A stretch of DNA of 13,243 bases from an uncultured Candidatus Melainabacteria bacterium (GCA_934693215.1 CAKUVB010000030.1:1-13243), one strand, 5' to 3'. Positions 1-6,521 are shown, counted from the first letter of the stretch. Translations and numbers: made by a program. Notes: generated by a model not told the origin, from the sequence alone.

Positions 1-956
1 GTTACAACTTCACCATCAGGAGATGTCCCGATAATCGTTAAGTTTAAAGAATGAAGTTTTTCTAAAATACAATCTCTTTGTTTTGCGTTTATTAAATGGC
101 ATTTTTGACTACTTGAGATTCCGCAATCTTCTAATATGTAATTTACAACTCTTTTGGGTATGTATTCTGAAAGTAAATTATTTATTTGTTTATGTGGGTT
201 AGAATTGATAAACTCTTGCAAATCAATATCCTTAGGAAATAAATCTATGCTTAAGTTATATGGAAAGTTGTTTTTAGCCTTTAATGATGAAATTTTATAA
301 ATCAAAGGTCCAGATACTCCTTTATGTGTAAATAATAAATTATCTATCAAACCTTCTGATTTGCAGTTTTCTATAACAACACCTGATAGGTTAGATAATT
401 TTTCTTTAGTTAATAGTCCGACCAAAGCTGGTTTTGGTTCAATTATATTGATACCTAATCTCGTAAACAATTCATAACTGGCATGTCCACCAGTTGCAAT
501 AATAATAGAATCGAAATAATAAGAATTCATATCTGTTATGAGTTTTAATTTTTCACCTTCTTCAAGTCTTAAAGCTTTTTCCCGTTTTATTGTTGTTTTA
601 TTTAAAGCTTTTAATAACATTTCTCTAACTTGTTTTGAAGAATTTGATTCAGGAAAAATTCTAAAATCATCTTGAGTATATGTTGTTATTCCTATACTGT
701 CAAAAAAATCTATTGTATCTGCAGTTGAAAACCTTGAAAAAATCGAATATAGGAACTTTTCACCCCTCGGATAGTTTTTTACCAATTCTTTAAAATCATA
801 TTCTGCATGAGCTAAATTACATCTTCCACCACCTGTTGGTAACAATGTTCTTAATGGTGATGCAAAATCAAACAAAGTTACAGATACAGAATCCTGCAAA
901 AACTTTGCACAAACACAACCTGCGGGTCCCGCACCAATTATCCCTACTTTTTTCAT
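1..956 (-). CDS. BaiN/HI0933-family NAD(P)/FAD-dependent oxidoreductase, 3' end missing
   Basis: Flavoprotein of the HI0933/BaiN family. Family members are predicted to bind FAD through an N-terminal Rossmann fold; the substrate is generally unknown, so no reaction is assigned. The N-terminus has the dinucleotide-binding GxGxxG pattern (GIIGAGPAG, residues 5-13). The family signature GGGRCNLAH lies near residues 42-50, ATGGH near 155-160, and the FTHKGVSGPL motif at about 230. The last readable codons (IGTSPDGEVV) match the start of the family's C-terminal FAD-contacting segment, so the missing part lies beyond the left edge (318 codons visible, against about 400 in the family). The start ATG (956-954) overlaps the folK stop in ATGA, so the two are co-transcribed and probably translationally coupled. 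The link with folK looks like operon packing, not a shared pathway. Family assignment is firm; physiological role unknown. Confidence 0.9.
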   Translation of the reverse strand, partial: MKKVGIIGAGPAGCVCAKFLQDSVSVTLFDFASPLRTLLPTGGGRCNLAHAEYDFKELVKNYPRGEKFLYSIFSRFSTADTIDFFDSIGITTYTQDDFRIFPESNSSKQVREMLLKALNKTTIKREKALRLEEGEKLKLITDMNSYYFDSIIIATGGHASYELFTRLGINIIEPKPALVGLLTKEKLSNLSGVVIENCKSEGLIDNLLFTHKGVSGPLIYKISSLKAKNNFPYNLSIDLFPKDIDLQEFINSNPHKQINNLLSEYIPKRVVNYILEDCGISSSQKCHLINAKQRDCILEKLHSLNLTIIGTSPDGEVV

Positions 957-1453
957 ATTCTAGTTCCGTATAAATAGACCATTTCAGGGTTTTCTAGTTC
1001 TTCATACAAATCAGTCATTGATTTTTTGAATACGGGGTGAACCATATCAGGTGCAAGTTCTAGCATCGGAACTAAGGTAAAAGCTCTTTCGTGTATATGA
1101 GAATGAGGAATTGTTAGTTCAGGCTCATTCATGATTAAGTTATCATAAAACAAAATATCTATATCTATTGTTCTATCACCATATTTGCCCTCAATCTCTC
1201 TATTGCGTCCAAGCATTTTTTCTATTTTTTGACATTGAGCAAGTAATAATTTAGGAGATAATGATGTTCTTATTTGAACGACGGCATTTACAAACCAGTT
1301 TTCTGATTCTACTCCCCAAGGTTCAGTTTCATATAAAGAAGAGGATTGAACAACATTGATTGTTTCAAATCCGTTTAACAAACTGTTTGCTTGCTGAATG
1401 AACCCGACTCTATCGCCTTTATTTGAACCTAAACTTAAATATACTAATGCCAT
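953..1453 (-). CDS. folK: 2-amino-4-hydroxy-6-hydroxymethyldihydropteridine pyrophosphokinase
   Basis: Transfers pyrophosphate from ATP to 6-hydroxymethyl-dihydropterin, the step before dihydropteroate synthase in cytosolic folate synthesis. The 166 residues are full length for the single-domain enzyme. Visible family features are the N-terminal LSLGSNKGDR (6-15), the substrate loop SSLYETEPWG (38-47), and the hallmark R-x-R...G-D-R-x-I-D-I-D-I-L block (83-101). The Asp pair at 97 and 99 corresponds to the Mg-binding pair of the E. coli enzyme. The ATG at 1453 is the natural start because the conserved first strand begins at residue 3. No Shine-Dalgarno sequence precedes it; a strong promoter ends so close that the mRNA may be leaderless. 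First gene of a two-gene operon with the flavoprotein, with which it shares ATGA. Confidence 0.96.
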   Translation of the reverse strand: MALVYLSLGSNKGDRVGFIQQANSLLNGFETINVVQSSSLYETEPWGVESENWFVNAVVQIRTSLSPKLLLAQCQKIEKMLGRNREIEGKYGDRTIDIDILFYDNLIMNEPELTIPHSHIHERAFTLVPMLELAPDMVHPVFKKSMTDLYEELENPEMVYLYGTRI

Positions 1454-1459
1454 GAGTCT

Positions 1460-1489
1460 ATTTTATAACTTAATATCAAAACTTGTCAA
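1460..1489 (-). promoter_or_regulatory. folK operon promoter, probably leaderless
   Basis: On the minus strand a perfect -35 TTGACA (1489-1484) is followed by an AT-rich -10 region that can be read as TATAAA (1467-1462, spacer 16) or TAAAAT (1465-1460, spacer 18). Only six bases, AGACTC, separate TAAAAT from the folK ATG, so transcription should start at or within a few bases of the A of ATG. There is no room for a Shine-Dalgarno sequence. Confidence 0.7.
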
Positions 1490-1535
1490 TACAATAAAAA
1501 TGGCAAATTTTTGTATTACAGGTTTTATTTCTTAT

Positions 1536-2492
1536 ATGGATAGATTAAATGGATTACAAACTTTTCATAATTCAATACAAATTTTACCAAAAACTTCAAA
1601 CTCATTATTAAAAAGTAAAACAAGTTTAACTTTTGGACAAATTCCGAATGTTAATGTCGGTCGAGATATAGTACGAGGGAAATCTAATAATTCAAATTTT
1701 GCACAAGGATTTATCACAAATTATAAAAATTACGTTAATGAAGTGTTAGAAAATAATTTAGATAAAATAGAACTTACGAAGAATTTAACATCACCTCAAA
1801 AGCAAGATTTTTTAACTAATATAGAGCCAGACAAGGCTTCTTTTTGCTCGCTAATATTCGGAGATAAACCAACGGTTTTATTATGTGGTGATTTAGATTA
1901 TTTAAAACCTACAAAAGAATATGATATTTTAAAACGAAAAATACATGTAAGTGTAAAAGATAAAGATTTGACATTTGATAATACGTTTATACTTAATAAA
2001 GAAAAAACTAAACAGACAATTTCTGATAATATTGAATTTTATAAAAAAAGATTAAATATGAAAGACGAAACTTCTGTTGATGAGGTATACGAAACTTTTA
2101 TCGGTAAAAATAGTCCTCTTTTAACAAACGATAAACATGATATTATTGGTATAACCTTAGGTTTCTCCCCTATTAATAGTGTATTGTTTCAGTTAGAGCA
2201 AGCTTCACCTAATATTGTAAAAAGCAGAAAAGATTTAGATAAATATAAAAAGCTTATGTTAAATGAATTATTATCGGAAGAATCTCCGTATAATGATTTC
2301 TCTCAAGGGTTTAAAAATAATGTTGCTTCTGCAATTCGGGGGATTTCTGATAAAGAAAAACCTTTTAGAAACAATTTTGCAGAGCTTGGTTATTCATCTA
2401 TTAATATTGTAGATGATGATACACACAATCAAAAAATTGTACGTAGTATTTTAAAAACTTTTCATAATATAAAATCACTTATCAACGGGTAA
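1536..2492 (+). CDS. Unrecognised protein, about 318 residues
   Basis: I do not recognise this protein. It is the only long coding frame on the plus strand before 12.5 kb and is divergent from folK. No start has a clear Shine-Dalgarno sequence: the options are 1536 (MDRLNGLQ, chosen), 1500 (MANFCITG) and 1452 (MSLFYNLI, whose ATG shares CATG with the folK start). The protein is Asn/Lys-rich and soluble-looking, with no convincing membrane segment or signal peptide after 1536. The first about 65 residues look loosely structured and Ser/Asn-rich. A mid-region has a hydrophobic strand-like stretch (PTVLLCGDLDYL). The most globular part is the C-terminal half, with DIIGITLGFSPINSVLFQLE and a later YSSINIVDDD. 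Its 3' end overlaps the broken acetyltransferase gene by 18 bases tail to tail. It could be a lineage-specific or horizontally acquired gene. Coding is supported by the long open frame and codon use; function unknown. Confidence 0.6.
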   Translation: MDRLNGLQTFHNSIQILPKTSNSLLKSKTSLTFGQIPNVNVGRDIVRGKSNNSNFAQGFITNYKNYVNEVLENNLDKIELTKNLTSPQKQDFLTNIEPDKASFCSLIFGDKPTVLLCGDLDYLKPTKEYDILKRKIHVSVKDKDLTFDNTFILNKEKTKQTISDNIEFYKKRLNMKDETSVDEVYETFIGKNSPLLTNDKHDIIGITLGFSPINSVLFQLEQASPNIVKSRKDLDKYKKLMLNELLSEESPYNDFSQGFKNNVASAIRGISDKEKPFRNNFAELGYSSINIVDDDTHNQKIVRSILKTFHNIKSLING

Positions 2493-2963
2493 ATACATTG
2501 GTAATGAACAATACCAATCTCCGTTTAAGGGTTTTTGACCTTTTATAACTCTATCTACATCATCTAATCCAGGTTTTTCAGAAGATGTAAATCCACATTT
2601 TCTATAGAAAACAGATGGGGCATTTAATATTGAACCTTCTTGATTGTTCATCGCAAAAACAGTGACTCTATTTTCACAACGTTCATTGTTTGCTAATTTT
2701 TTTGCAAAATTGATAAAAGCTCGTCCTACACCTTGTTTTTTTACTTTCGCTAAAAGTGCTATTATATATAATGAAACATAGTTTTCTATTTTAGGGTAGT
2801 ATTCAAAATCTTATTCCGCAATTTTCCCATAACGTTGTTCTTCAGCTATCATATGACCTAAATATTTGCCATCTTTAGTTGAAAACATATTGTATCTATT
2901 ACCTTGATTATAAATCAAGCGTTTAGGTAATTGTTGGGGTTTTATTGGAGGAAATTTTAACAT
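2475..2963 (-). pseudogene. GNAT-family N-acetyltransferase interrupted by one in-frame TAA
   Basis: Reading the minus strand from ATG 2963 to TGA 2477-2475 gives one continuous frame of 162 codons broken only at codon 51, a TAA at 2813-2811. Family features sit on both sides: the beta-strand GKYLGHMIAE (32-41) before the stop; after it YVSLYIIALL, the acetyl-CoA pyrophosphate-loop motif KKQGVGRAF (75-83, the Q/R-x-x-G-x-G/A pattern), and FYRKCGF (119-125), a common GNAT ending. The stop separates the N-terminal strands from the cofactor site, so neither half should be active alone. The rest of the frame is intact, which suggests a recent nonsense mutation, a base-call error, or a site needing readthrough. 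It follows the 155-residue gene by 32 bases and would be last in that minus-strand operon. Its 3' end overlaps the plus-strand unknown gene by 18 bases. Substrate cannot be predicted. Confidence 0.82.
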
Positions 2964-2995
2964 ACTCAAAGAAAACTTAAACAAAATTAAATTTG

Positions 2996-3463
2996 CTAGT
3001 TTCCGGAATAAAATTTATTCATTTCATTCAAATATACATCAATAGCTTTGTATCCATTATAAATTTCATTTGTTGCTAAAGCATATTTGTTTGATAATAT
3101 AAATTTCAACTCTTTAACCCTGATTTGCAAAAGCGTATCAGAATCATTTCTTAGTTTATCCTCAGTTGACATTGACCAACTTTTTAATAGGGCAAGCTGA
3201 GCATTAACTTGTCCAATAGTAGTGTTTTCTAAAGTATTAAAATTATATTTGAATAAGAAGTTTCTTTCGGAATTTGTAATTCTAGGTTGAACAATTTGGA
3301 ATTCATATATTTTTCGCATAAATACATAATTGTCAGCAATTCTTCTATGAGAATATGGTACTCCAGATTTTGCTAACATCGCTGATATTGGAAGCTCAGA
3401 ACCATAATCTTCTCGACTATCTACAACTTTTGTTATGTCAATTGTTTTTTGTTGTTCTTCCAT
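2996..3463 (-). CDS. Unrecognised 155-residue protein downstream of the WecA-family gene
   Basis: I do not recognise this family. The protein is soluble-looking, charged and probably mainly helical, with no signal peptide or membrane segment. The N-terminus is acidic (MEEQQKTIDITKVVDS). A Tyr/Arg-rich middle (SHRRIADNYVFMRKIYEF) follows, then several Leu-rich amphipathic stretches in the second half (NAQLALLKSW, LLQIRVKELKFIL). Translation is well supported: AAGGA (3476-3472) lies over the last codons and stop of the preceding transferase, eight bases before the ATG, and only five bases separate that stop from this start. It is therefore co-translated with the transferase gene. That position permits, but does not show, a link to envelope glycan synthesis. 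Real gene: fairly sure. Function: unknown. Confidence 0.75.
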   Translation of the reverse strand: MEEQQKTIDITKVVDSREDYGSELPISAMLAKSGVPYSHRRIADNYVFMRKIYEFQIVQPRITNSERNFLFKYNFNTLENTTIGQVNAQLALLKSWSMSTEDKLRNDSDTLLQIRVKELKFILSNKYALATNEIYNGYKAIDVYLNEMNKFYSGN

Positions 3464-3468
3464 TGAAA

Positions 3469-4536
3469 TTATCCTTGTCCTTTATCTTTCTTGGTAAAAA
3501 TATCAAATAAACTTAATATTAACATTAAAGCTATTACAATTACAATATAAATTAAGTAATGTATAATTGTTAATTTACTAACACATAAAGAAGCTATACC
3601 ACCTGCTATAATAGCAACAGATGTCATGATTGCTACTGTTAGTTTTTGAGAAAAACCCGCTTTTAATAATTTGTGATGAATATGTTCTGCATCAGCGACA
3701 AAAGGAGATTTACCTTTAAATATTCTTCTTAGACTTGAATAAGTAATATCCATAATTGGAACTGCAAGTATTACGAATGGAAGTAGTACTGCAAAGGTTG
3801 CACCTTTCATAACTCCTGTAATAGATAATGAAGCTAACAAAAATCCAGAGAATAAAGCTCCTGAATCCCCCATAAATATTTTTGCCGGATTAAAGTTAAA
3901 CGTTAAGAATGCCAACATCGAACCAGCCAGAATAAATGCAATCAAAGCACTTATAGAGTTAGGAGGACGCATTGCTAAAGCCACAATCGCCAATGTTATA
4001 GCATTAACAGTAATTACAGAACCTGCTAACCCATCAACCCCATCAATAAAGTTTACGGCGTTACTAATACCGACAATCCATAATAATGTAATAGGATATG
4101 ATAGAAATCCCAAATTGCAAGCTAAACCAATATGATGTCCAAACGTAGTCATATCAATTTTAACACCTAAAAGATAAACTACTGTTGTTATCAAGATTTG
4201 TACTATTAACTTAAATTTAGCATCTAAATTGTAAACGTCATCAACTAAACCTAAAAGGAATATCAATGAACCACCTAATAATATCCCAGAAACTAAACTA
4301 CCATAAGGATAATAACTGAGAAGTACAAGGAATAAAAATGTTAACATTGTACTTGCCCATATAGCAACACCCCCGAGTCGTGAAACCGGAATTTTGTGTA
4401 TTTTTCTTTCGTTAGGAAGGTCTACAAGTCCTTCTTTTTTTGAAAAAGCAATAACAAAAGGAACTAAAAATACTCCTAATGTATATGATATTATCGCTCC
4501 TATTATATTAGATTGTGGTAATGAATTTATTAAAAT
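3469..4536 (-). CDS. WecA/TagO/MraY-family undecaprenyl-phosphate sugar-1-phosphate transferase, non-ATG start
   Basis: Polytopic inner-membrane enzyme that transfers a sugar-1-phosphate (commonly GlcNAc-1-P) from a UDP-sugar to undecaprenyl phosphate, starting synthesis of cell-surface polysaccharides or teichoic acid-like polymers. Motifs, numbered from the proposed ATT start: LVDLPNERK...RLGG (37-56), the Asp-Asp pair in LGLVDDVYNLD (99-100), NAVNFIDGVDGLAG (159-172), FMGDSGA (221-227) and HIHH (285-288). About ten hydrophobic segments are visible. The first ATG in frame (4347) would remove the first membrane segment and the conserved NERK...RLGG motif, leaving 292 residues. The frame is open and conserved back to 4554, and from ATT 4536 it gives 355 residues, normal for the family. 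No in-frame ATG, GTG, TTG or CTG exists upstream; ATA at 4530 is the other option. GAGG (4548-4545 region) lies eight to nine bases before ATT. The gap to the glyA stop is 14 bases, so the two are probably co-transcribed. The specific sugar, and hence wecA or tagO, cannot be decided. Confidence 0.9.
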   Translation of the reverse strand: MLINSLPQSNIIGAIISYTLGVFLVPFVIAFSKKEGLVDLPNERKIHKIPVSRLGGVAIWASTMLTFLFLVLLSYYPYGSLVSGILLGGSLIFLLGLVDDVYNLDAKFKLIVQILITTVVYLLGVKIDMTTFGHHIGLACNLGFLSYPITLLWIVGISNAVNFIDGVDGLAGSVITVNAITLAIVALAMRPPNSISALIAFILAGSMLAFLTFNFNPAKIFMGDSGALFSGFLLASLSITGVMKGATFAVLLPFVILAVPIMDITYSSLRRIFKGKSPFVADAEHIHHKLLKAGFSQKLTVAIMTSVAIIAGGIASLCVSKLTIIHYLIYIVIVIALMLILSLFDIFTKKDKGQG

Positions 4537-4539
4537 TGT

Positions 4540-4548
4540 CCTGTCCTC
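4540..4548 (-). promoter_or_regulatory. Ribosome binding site supporting an ATT/ATA start
   Basis: Minus-strand GTGAGGACAGG directly follows the glyA stop. The first AGG (4547-4545) ends eight bases before ATT 4536; the second (4542-4540) ends nine bases before ATA 4530. It is far too distant to serve the first in-frame ATG at 4347. This decides for the extended start of the transferase, although not between ATT and ATA. Confidence 0.6.
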
Positions 4549-4550
4549 AC

Positions 4551-5789
4551 TTATTCATATAGAGGGAACTTCTTACATAATTCTAAAGATTGTTCTCTCA
4601 ATTCTTTTAACTTTTCGTCGTTTTCTGAATTCTTGATAGCTTCTGATATGATATTAGCAATTTTTGTCATTGCTGATTCATCAAAACCCCTTGTTGTTAC
4701 TGCTGCAACACCCAATCTAATACCACTTGTGACAAATGGACTTTGTGGGTCGTTTGGAACAGTATTTTTATTGGCAGTAATACCAACAACTTCTAAGATA
4801 TTTGCCATATCTTTACCTGTTTTGCCAGTATTTCTCAAATCAAGTGTCATTAAATGATTTTCTGTTATACCACCAACAATTTCCATGCCATTTTCGATAA
4901 GCCCTTTCGCAAGAGCTTTAGCATTTTTTACAATGTTTTGTGCGTATGTTTTAAAATCTTCTGACATCGCTTCTTTTAGAGCAATTGCTTTGCCTGCAAT
5001 AATATGTTCTAAAGGTCCACCTTGAATTCCAGGGAAAACAGCCTTATCTATAATGTTTGCAAATTCTTCATCACACATAACAATTCCACCTCTTGGACCT
5101 CTTAAGGTCTTGTGAGTTGTAGTTGTAACAAATTGTGCATATCCGGCAGGAGAAGGGTGAACTCCACCCGCTACAAGCCCTGCAATATGTGCTATATCTG
5201 CTAATAAATATGCACCTACAGAATCTGCAATTTCTCTAAATCGTTTAAAATCTATGATTTTAGAATAGTTACTAGCACCACAAATAATTAATTTAGGTTT
5301 ATGTTCTTTGGCTAACTTTTCGACTTCGTCATAGTTAATCATGCCATTTTCATCAACACCATAACCTAATACATTAAAATACATGCCTGAAAAATTGACA
5401 GGAGAACCATGACTTAAGTGACCACCGTTAGATAAATCCATACCTAAAACATTGTCACCAGGTTTTAGTAATGCCATAAATACTGCCATATTAGCTTGAG
5501 CACCACTATGAGGTTGAACATTAGCATGGTCCATACCAAATAATTTACATGCTCTTTGTTGTGCAAGTTCTTCTATTTTATCAATATTTTCACAACCGTT
5601 ATAAAATCTTTTATGTGGTTTGCCTTCAGCATATTTGTTCGTTAGAACAGTCCCACATGCTGCCATGACTGCTTTTGAAGTAAAATTTTCACTAGCAATA
5701 AGTTCTATTGTATTTTGTTGCCTTTTTAACTCAATATCAATCAAGTCAGCAATCTCTGCATCAGTGTTTCTAATAATTTCTAATTCCAT
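4551..5789 (-). CDS. glyA: Serine hydroxymethyltransferase
   Basis: PLP enzyme that interconverts serine plus tetrahydrofolate with glycine plus 5,10-methylene-tetrahydrofolate, the main source of one-carbon units; cytosolic. The 412 residues are typical. Visible are the N-terminal ELIASENF (29-36), NKYAEGKPHKRFYNG (51-65), VQPHSGAQAN (91-100), DIAHIAGLVAGGVHPSP (198-214) and the PLP-lysine motif TTTTHKTLRGPRGG with Lys at 227. Asp 198 lies before the AHIAGL motif, as expected for the PLP-pyridine contact. The start at 5789 is chosen over an in-frame upstream codon at 5825: it has GAGGG (5803-5799) nine bases ahead and begins just before the conserved first helix, and the upstream 12 codons overlap the -10 element. 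First gene of a transcript continuing into the sugar-phosphate transferase. The folate link with folK elsewhere in the window is functional, not operonic. Confidence 0.97.
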   Translation of the reverse strand: MELEIIRNTDAEIADLIDIELKRQQNTIELIASENFTSKAVMAACGTVLTNKYAEGKPHKRFYNGCENIDKIEELAQQRACKLFGMDHANVQPHSGAQANMAVFMALLKPGDNVLGMDLSNGGHLSHGSPVNFSGMYFNVLGYGVDENGMINYDEVEKLAKEHKPKLIICGASNYSKIIDFKRFREIADSVGAYLLADIAHIAGLVAGGVHPSPAGYAQFVTTTTHKTLRGPRGGIVMCDEEFANIIDKAVFPGIQGGPLEHIIAGKAIALKEAMSEDFKTYAQNIVKNAKALAKGLIENGMEIVGGITENHLMTLDLRNTGKTGKDMANILEVVGITANKNTVPNDPQSPFVTSGIRLGVAAVTTRGFDESAMTKIANIISEAIKNSENDEKLKELREQSLELCKKFPLYE

Positions 5790-5798
5790 ATAACATAT

Positions 5799-5803
5799 CC
5801 CTC
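5799..5803 (-). promoter_or_regulatory. glyA ribosome binding site
   Basis: GAGGG on the minus strand, nine bases before ATG 5789. It fixes the glyA start at 5789 and excludes the longer frame beginning at 5825. Confidence 0.75.
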
Positions 5804-5813
5804 TTTTGTGACA

Positions 5814-5842
5814 ATTATATGACAAACTCGAAATTTAATCAA
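5814..5842 (-). promoter_or_regulatory. glyA promoter
   Basis: Minus-strand TTGATT (5842-5837), 17-base spacer, perfect TATAAT (5819-5814). The expected start near 5807 gives an 18-base leader carrying the GAGGG ribosome site. The -35 begins two bases after the stop of the LysM gene, so glyA has its own promoter despite close packing. TTGTCA occurs twice, just upstream of and overlapping the end of the -10, and the 9-base palindrome TTGTGACAA (5806-5814) covers the predicted start; either could be a regulator site, but this is inference. Confidence 0.72.
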
Positions 5843-5844
5843 TG

Positions 5845-6402
5845 TTAGTTCATTGGAATAATCAATTTTTGACCGATGCCGATTGCATTAGGATTTGCAA
5901 GCTTATTAGCTTCTTCGATAGATTTTATTTTAGCTTCATCAAAGCTTCCGTAGAAACGAATTGCAATACTTTCTAAAGAATCTCCAGCTTGCACTGTGTA
6001 TTCTTTAGACTGAGGTAATACAGTTGTTGTTTGAACCTCTTGTTTTGTATCTGCAGGAATAAATGTAAATTTTGTAGTTTCTAATTTTGGAGTTCTGTTG
6101 AAAGGATTTGAGATATTAATGTTCAAATCTTCAAGTGGAGAATATCCAACGATTAAACTTATTAATATAGCAACAACCAATGTAGAAACAACACCTACCA
6201 AAACTCCACTTGTAAAGAATGCAATAGGAGATTTTTCAGCTCTAGATGCAACTTTAAAATTTTGCCATAAAACATCAAGTTCTTCTTGTTTGTCTACAGG
6301 TGTTCTTGTGTTGTTATATTTGTTGTTATATTTTGCGAGTGATTCTAACATCGCAATTTTTTCACGTGTAATATTTGATCTTCTTAAAGTAGAACCTTTC
6401 AT
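5845..6402 (-). CDS. Single-pass membrane protein with C-terminal LysM domain
   Basis: 185 residues with three parts. The first is a basic, polar cytoplasmic N-terminal region (1-58). The second is one strong membrane segment (about 60-86, AFFTSGVLVGVVSTLVVAIL onward). The third is an extracytoplasmic Thr/Pro/Gln-rich linker (about 90-133) ending in a LysM domain (about 135-184: YTVQAGDSLESIA...LANPNAIGIGQKLIIP). LysM domains bind the glycan of peptidoglycan, so the protein probably ties the inner membrane to the cell wall. No catalytic domain is present, so a hydrolase role is not supported. The ATG at 6402 is preferred; an in-frame GTG at 6411 lies three codons upstream but has no ribosome site ahead of it. 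GAGG (6409-6406) is only three bases before ATG, closer than usual. It has its own promoter and an unusual leader (see the small upstream ORF and palindrome). Confidence 0.85.
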   Translation of the reverse strand: MKGSTLRRSNITREKIAMLESLAKYNNKYNNTRTPVDKQEELDVLWQNFKVASRAEKSPIAFFTSGVLVGVVSTLVVAILISLIVGYSPLEDLNINISNPFNRTPKLETTKFTFIPADTKQEVQTTTVLPQSKEYTVQAGDSLESIAIRFYGSFDEAKIKSIEEANKLANPNAIGIGQKLIIPMN

Positions 6403-6407
6403 AATCC

Positions 6408-6437
6408 TCACCCAGTCTTGTTGCTATCTAGCAACAT
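6408..6437 (-). CDS. Possible 9-codon leader ORF before the LysM gene
   Basis: ATG 6437 followed by eight sense codons and TGA (6410-6408) encodes MLLDSNKTG. AAAGG lies ten bases before its ATG, a better ribosome site than the one for the LysM gene itself. The stop overlaps the GAGG that would serve the LysM start, and the LysM ATG is five bases beyond the stop. This geometry would allow translational coupling. It may also be chance: the frame is very short and nothing shows it is conserved. Confidence 0.3.
   Translation of the reverse strand: MLLDSNKTG
6420..6435. repeat. 16-base inverted repeat in the LysM leader
   Basis: Perfect 7-base arms, GTTGCTA and TAGCAAC, around a 2-base centre. 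The centre is too small for an RNA hairpin with all pairs formed, and no T-tract follows in either direction, so a protein-binding operator is more likely than a terminator. It lies roughly 26-41 bases downstream of the predicted transcription start and within the possible leader ORF. Confidence 0.55.
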
Positions 6438-6467
6438 AATATCACTACCTTTATTTAAGTCATGTAC

Positions 6468-6496
6468 ATATTAACATAAATATTTAAACCTTGCAA
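6468..6496 (-). promoter_or_regulatory. Promoter of the LysM gene
   Basis: Minus-strand TTGCAA (6496-6491), 17-base spacer, TAATAT (6473-6468) preceded by TGT, an extended -10. Expected start near 6461, giving a leader of about 58 bases to ATG 6402. The small palindrome ATGTACAT (6462-6469) covers the start region. It lies in the 119-base gap between the LysM gene and the DUF2400 gene upstream. Confidence 0.5.
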
Positions 6497-6521
6497 AGAA
6501 ATCAACCGTATGGAGTAGATA

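Noticed and set aside
2497..2518. Inverted repeat with 7-base arms (ATTGGTA/TACCAAT) just after the plus-strand unknown gene, possible terminator
   Set aside because: The stem is AT-rich and no T-tract follows in either direction; the bases also encode the end of the acetyltransferase (WYCSLPM), so chance is the simpler explanation.
2811..2813. TAA as a reassigned sense codon in this organism
   Set aside because: TAA ends several intact genes in the window at the expected places (transferase, glyA, regulator, 47-residue ORF), so the standard bacterial code holds.
4394..4857. Plus-strand open frames of 80 and 74 codons across the glyA/transferase junction
   Set aside because: They lie antisense to well-identified genes, have no ribosome site, and match no family; they mirror the codon use of the opposite strand.
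5789..5825. Longer glyA product starting at 5825
   Set aside because: The extra 12 codons cover the predicted transcription start and -10 side of the promoter and lack a ribosome site, whereas 5789 has GAGGG at the right distance.
6098..6439. Plus-strand open frame of 113 codons opposite the LysM gene
   Set aside because: Antisense to the LysM protein gene, whose membrane segment and domain are clear; no ribosome site and no recognisable protein.
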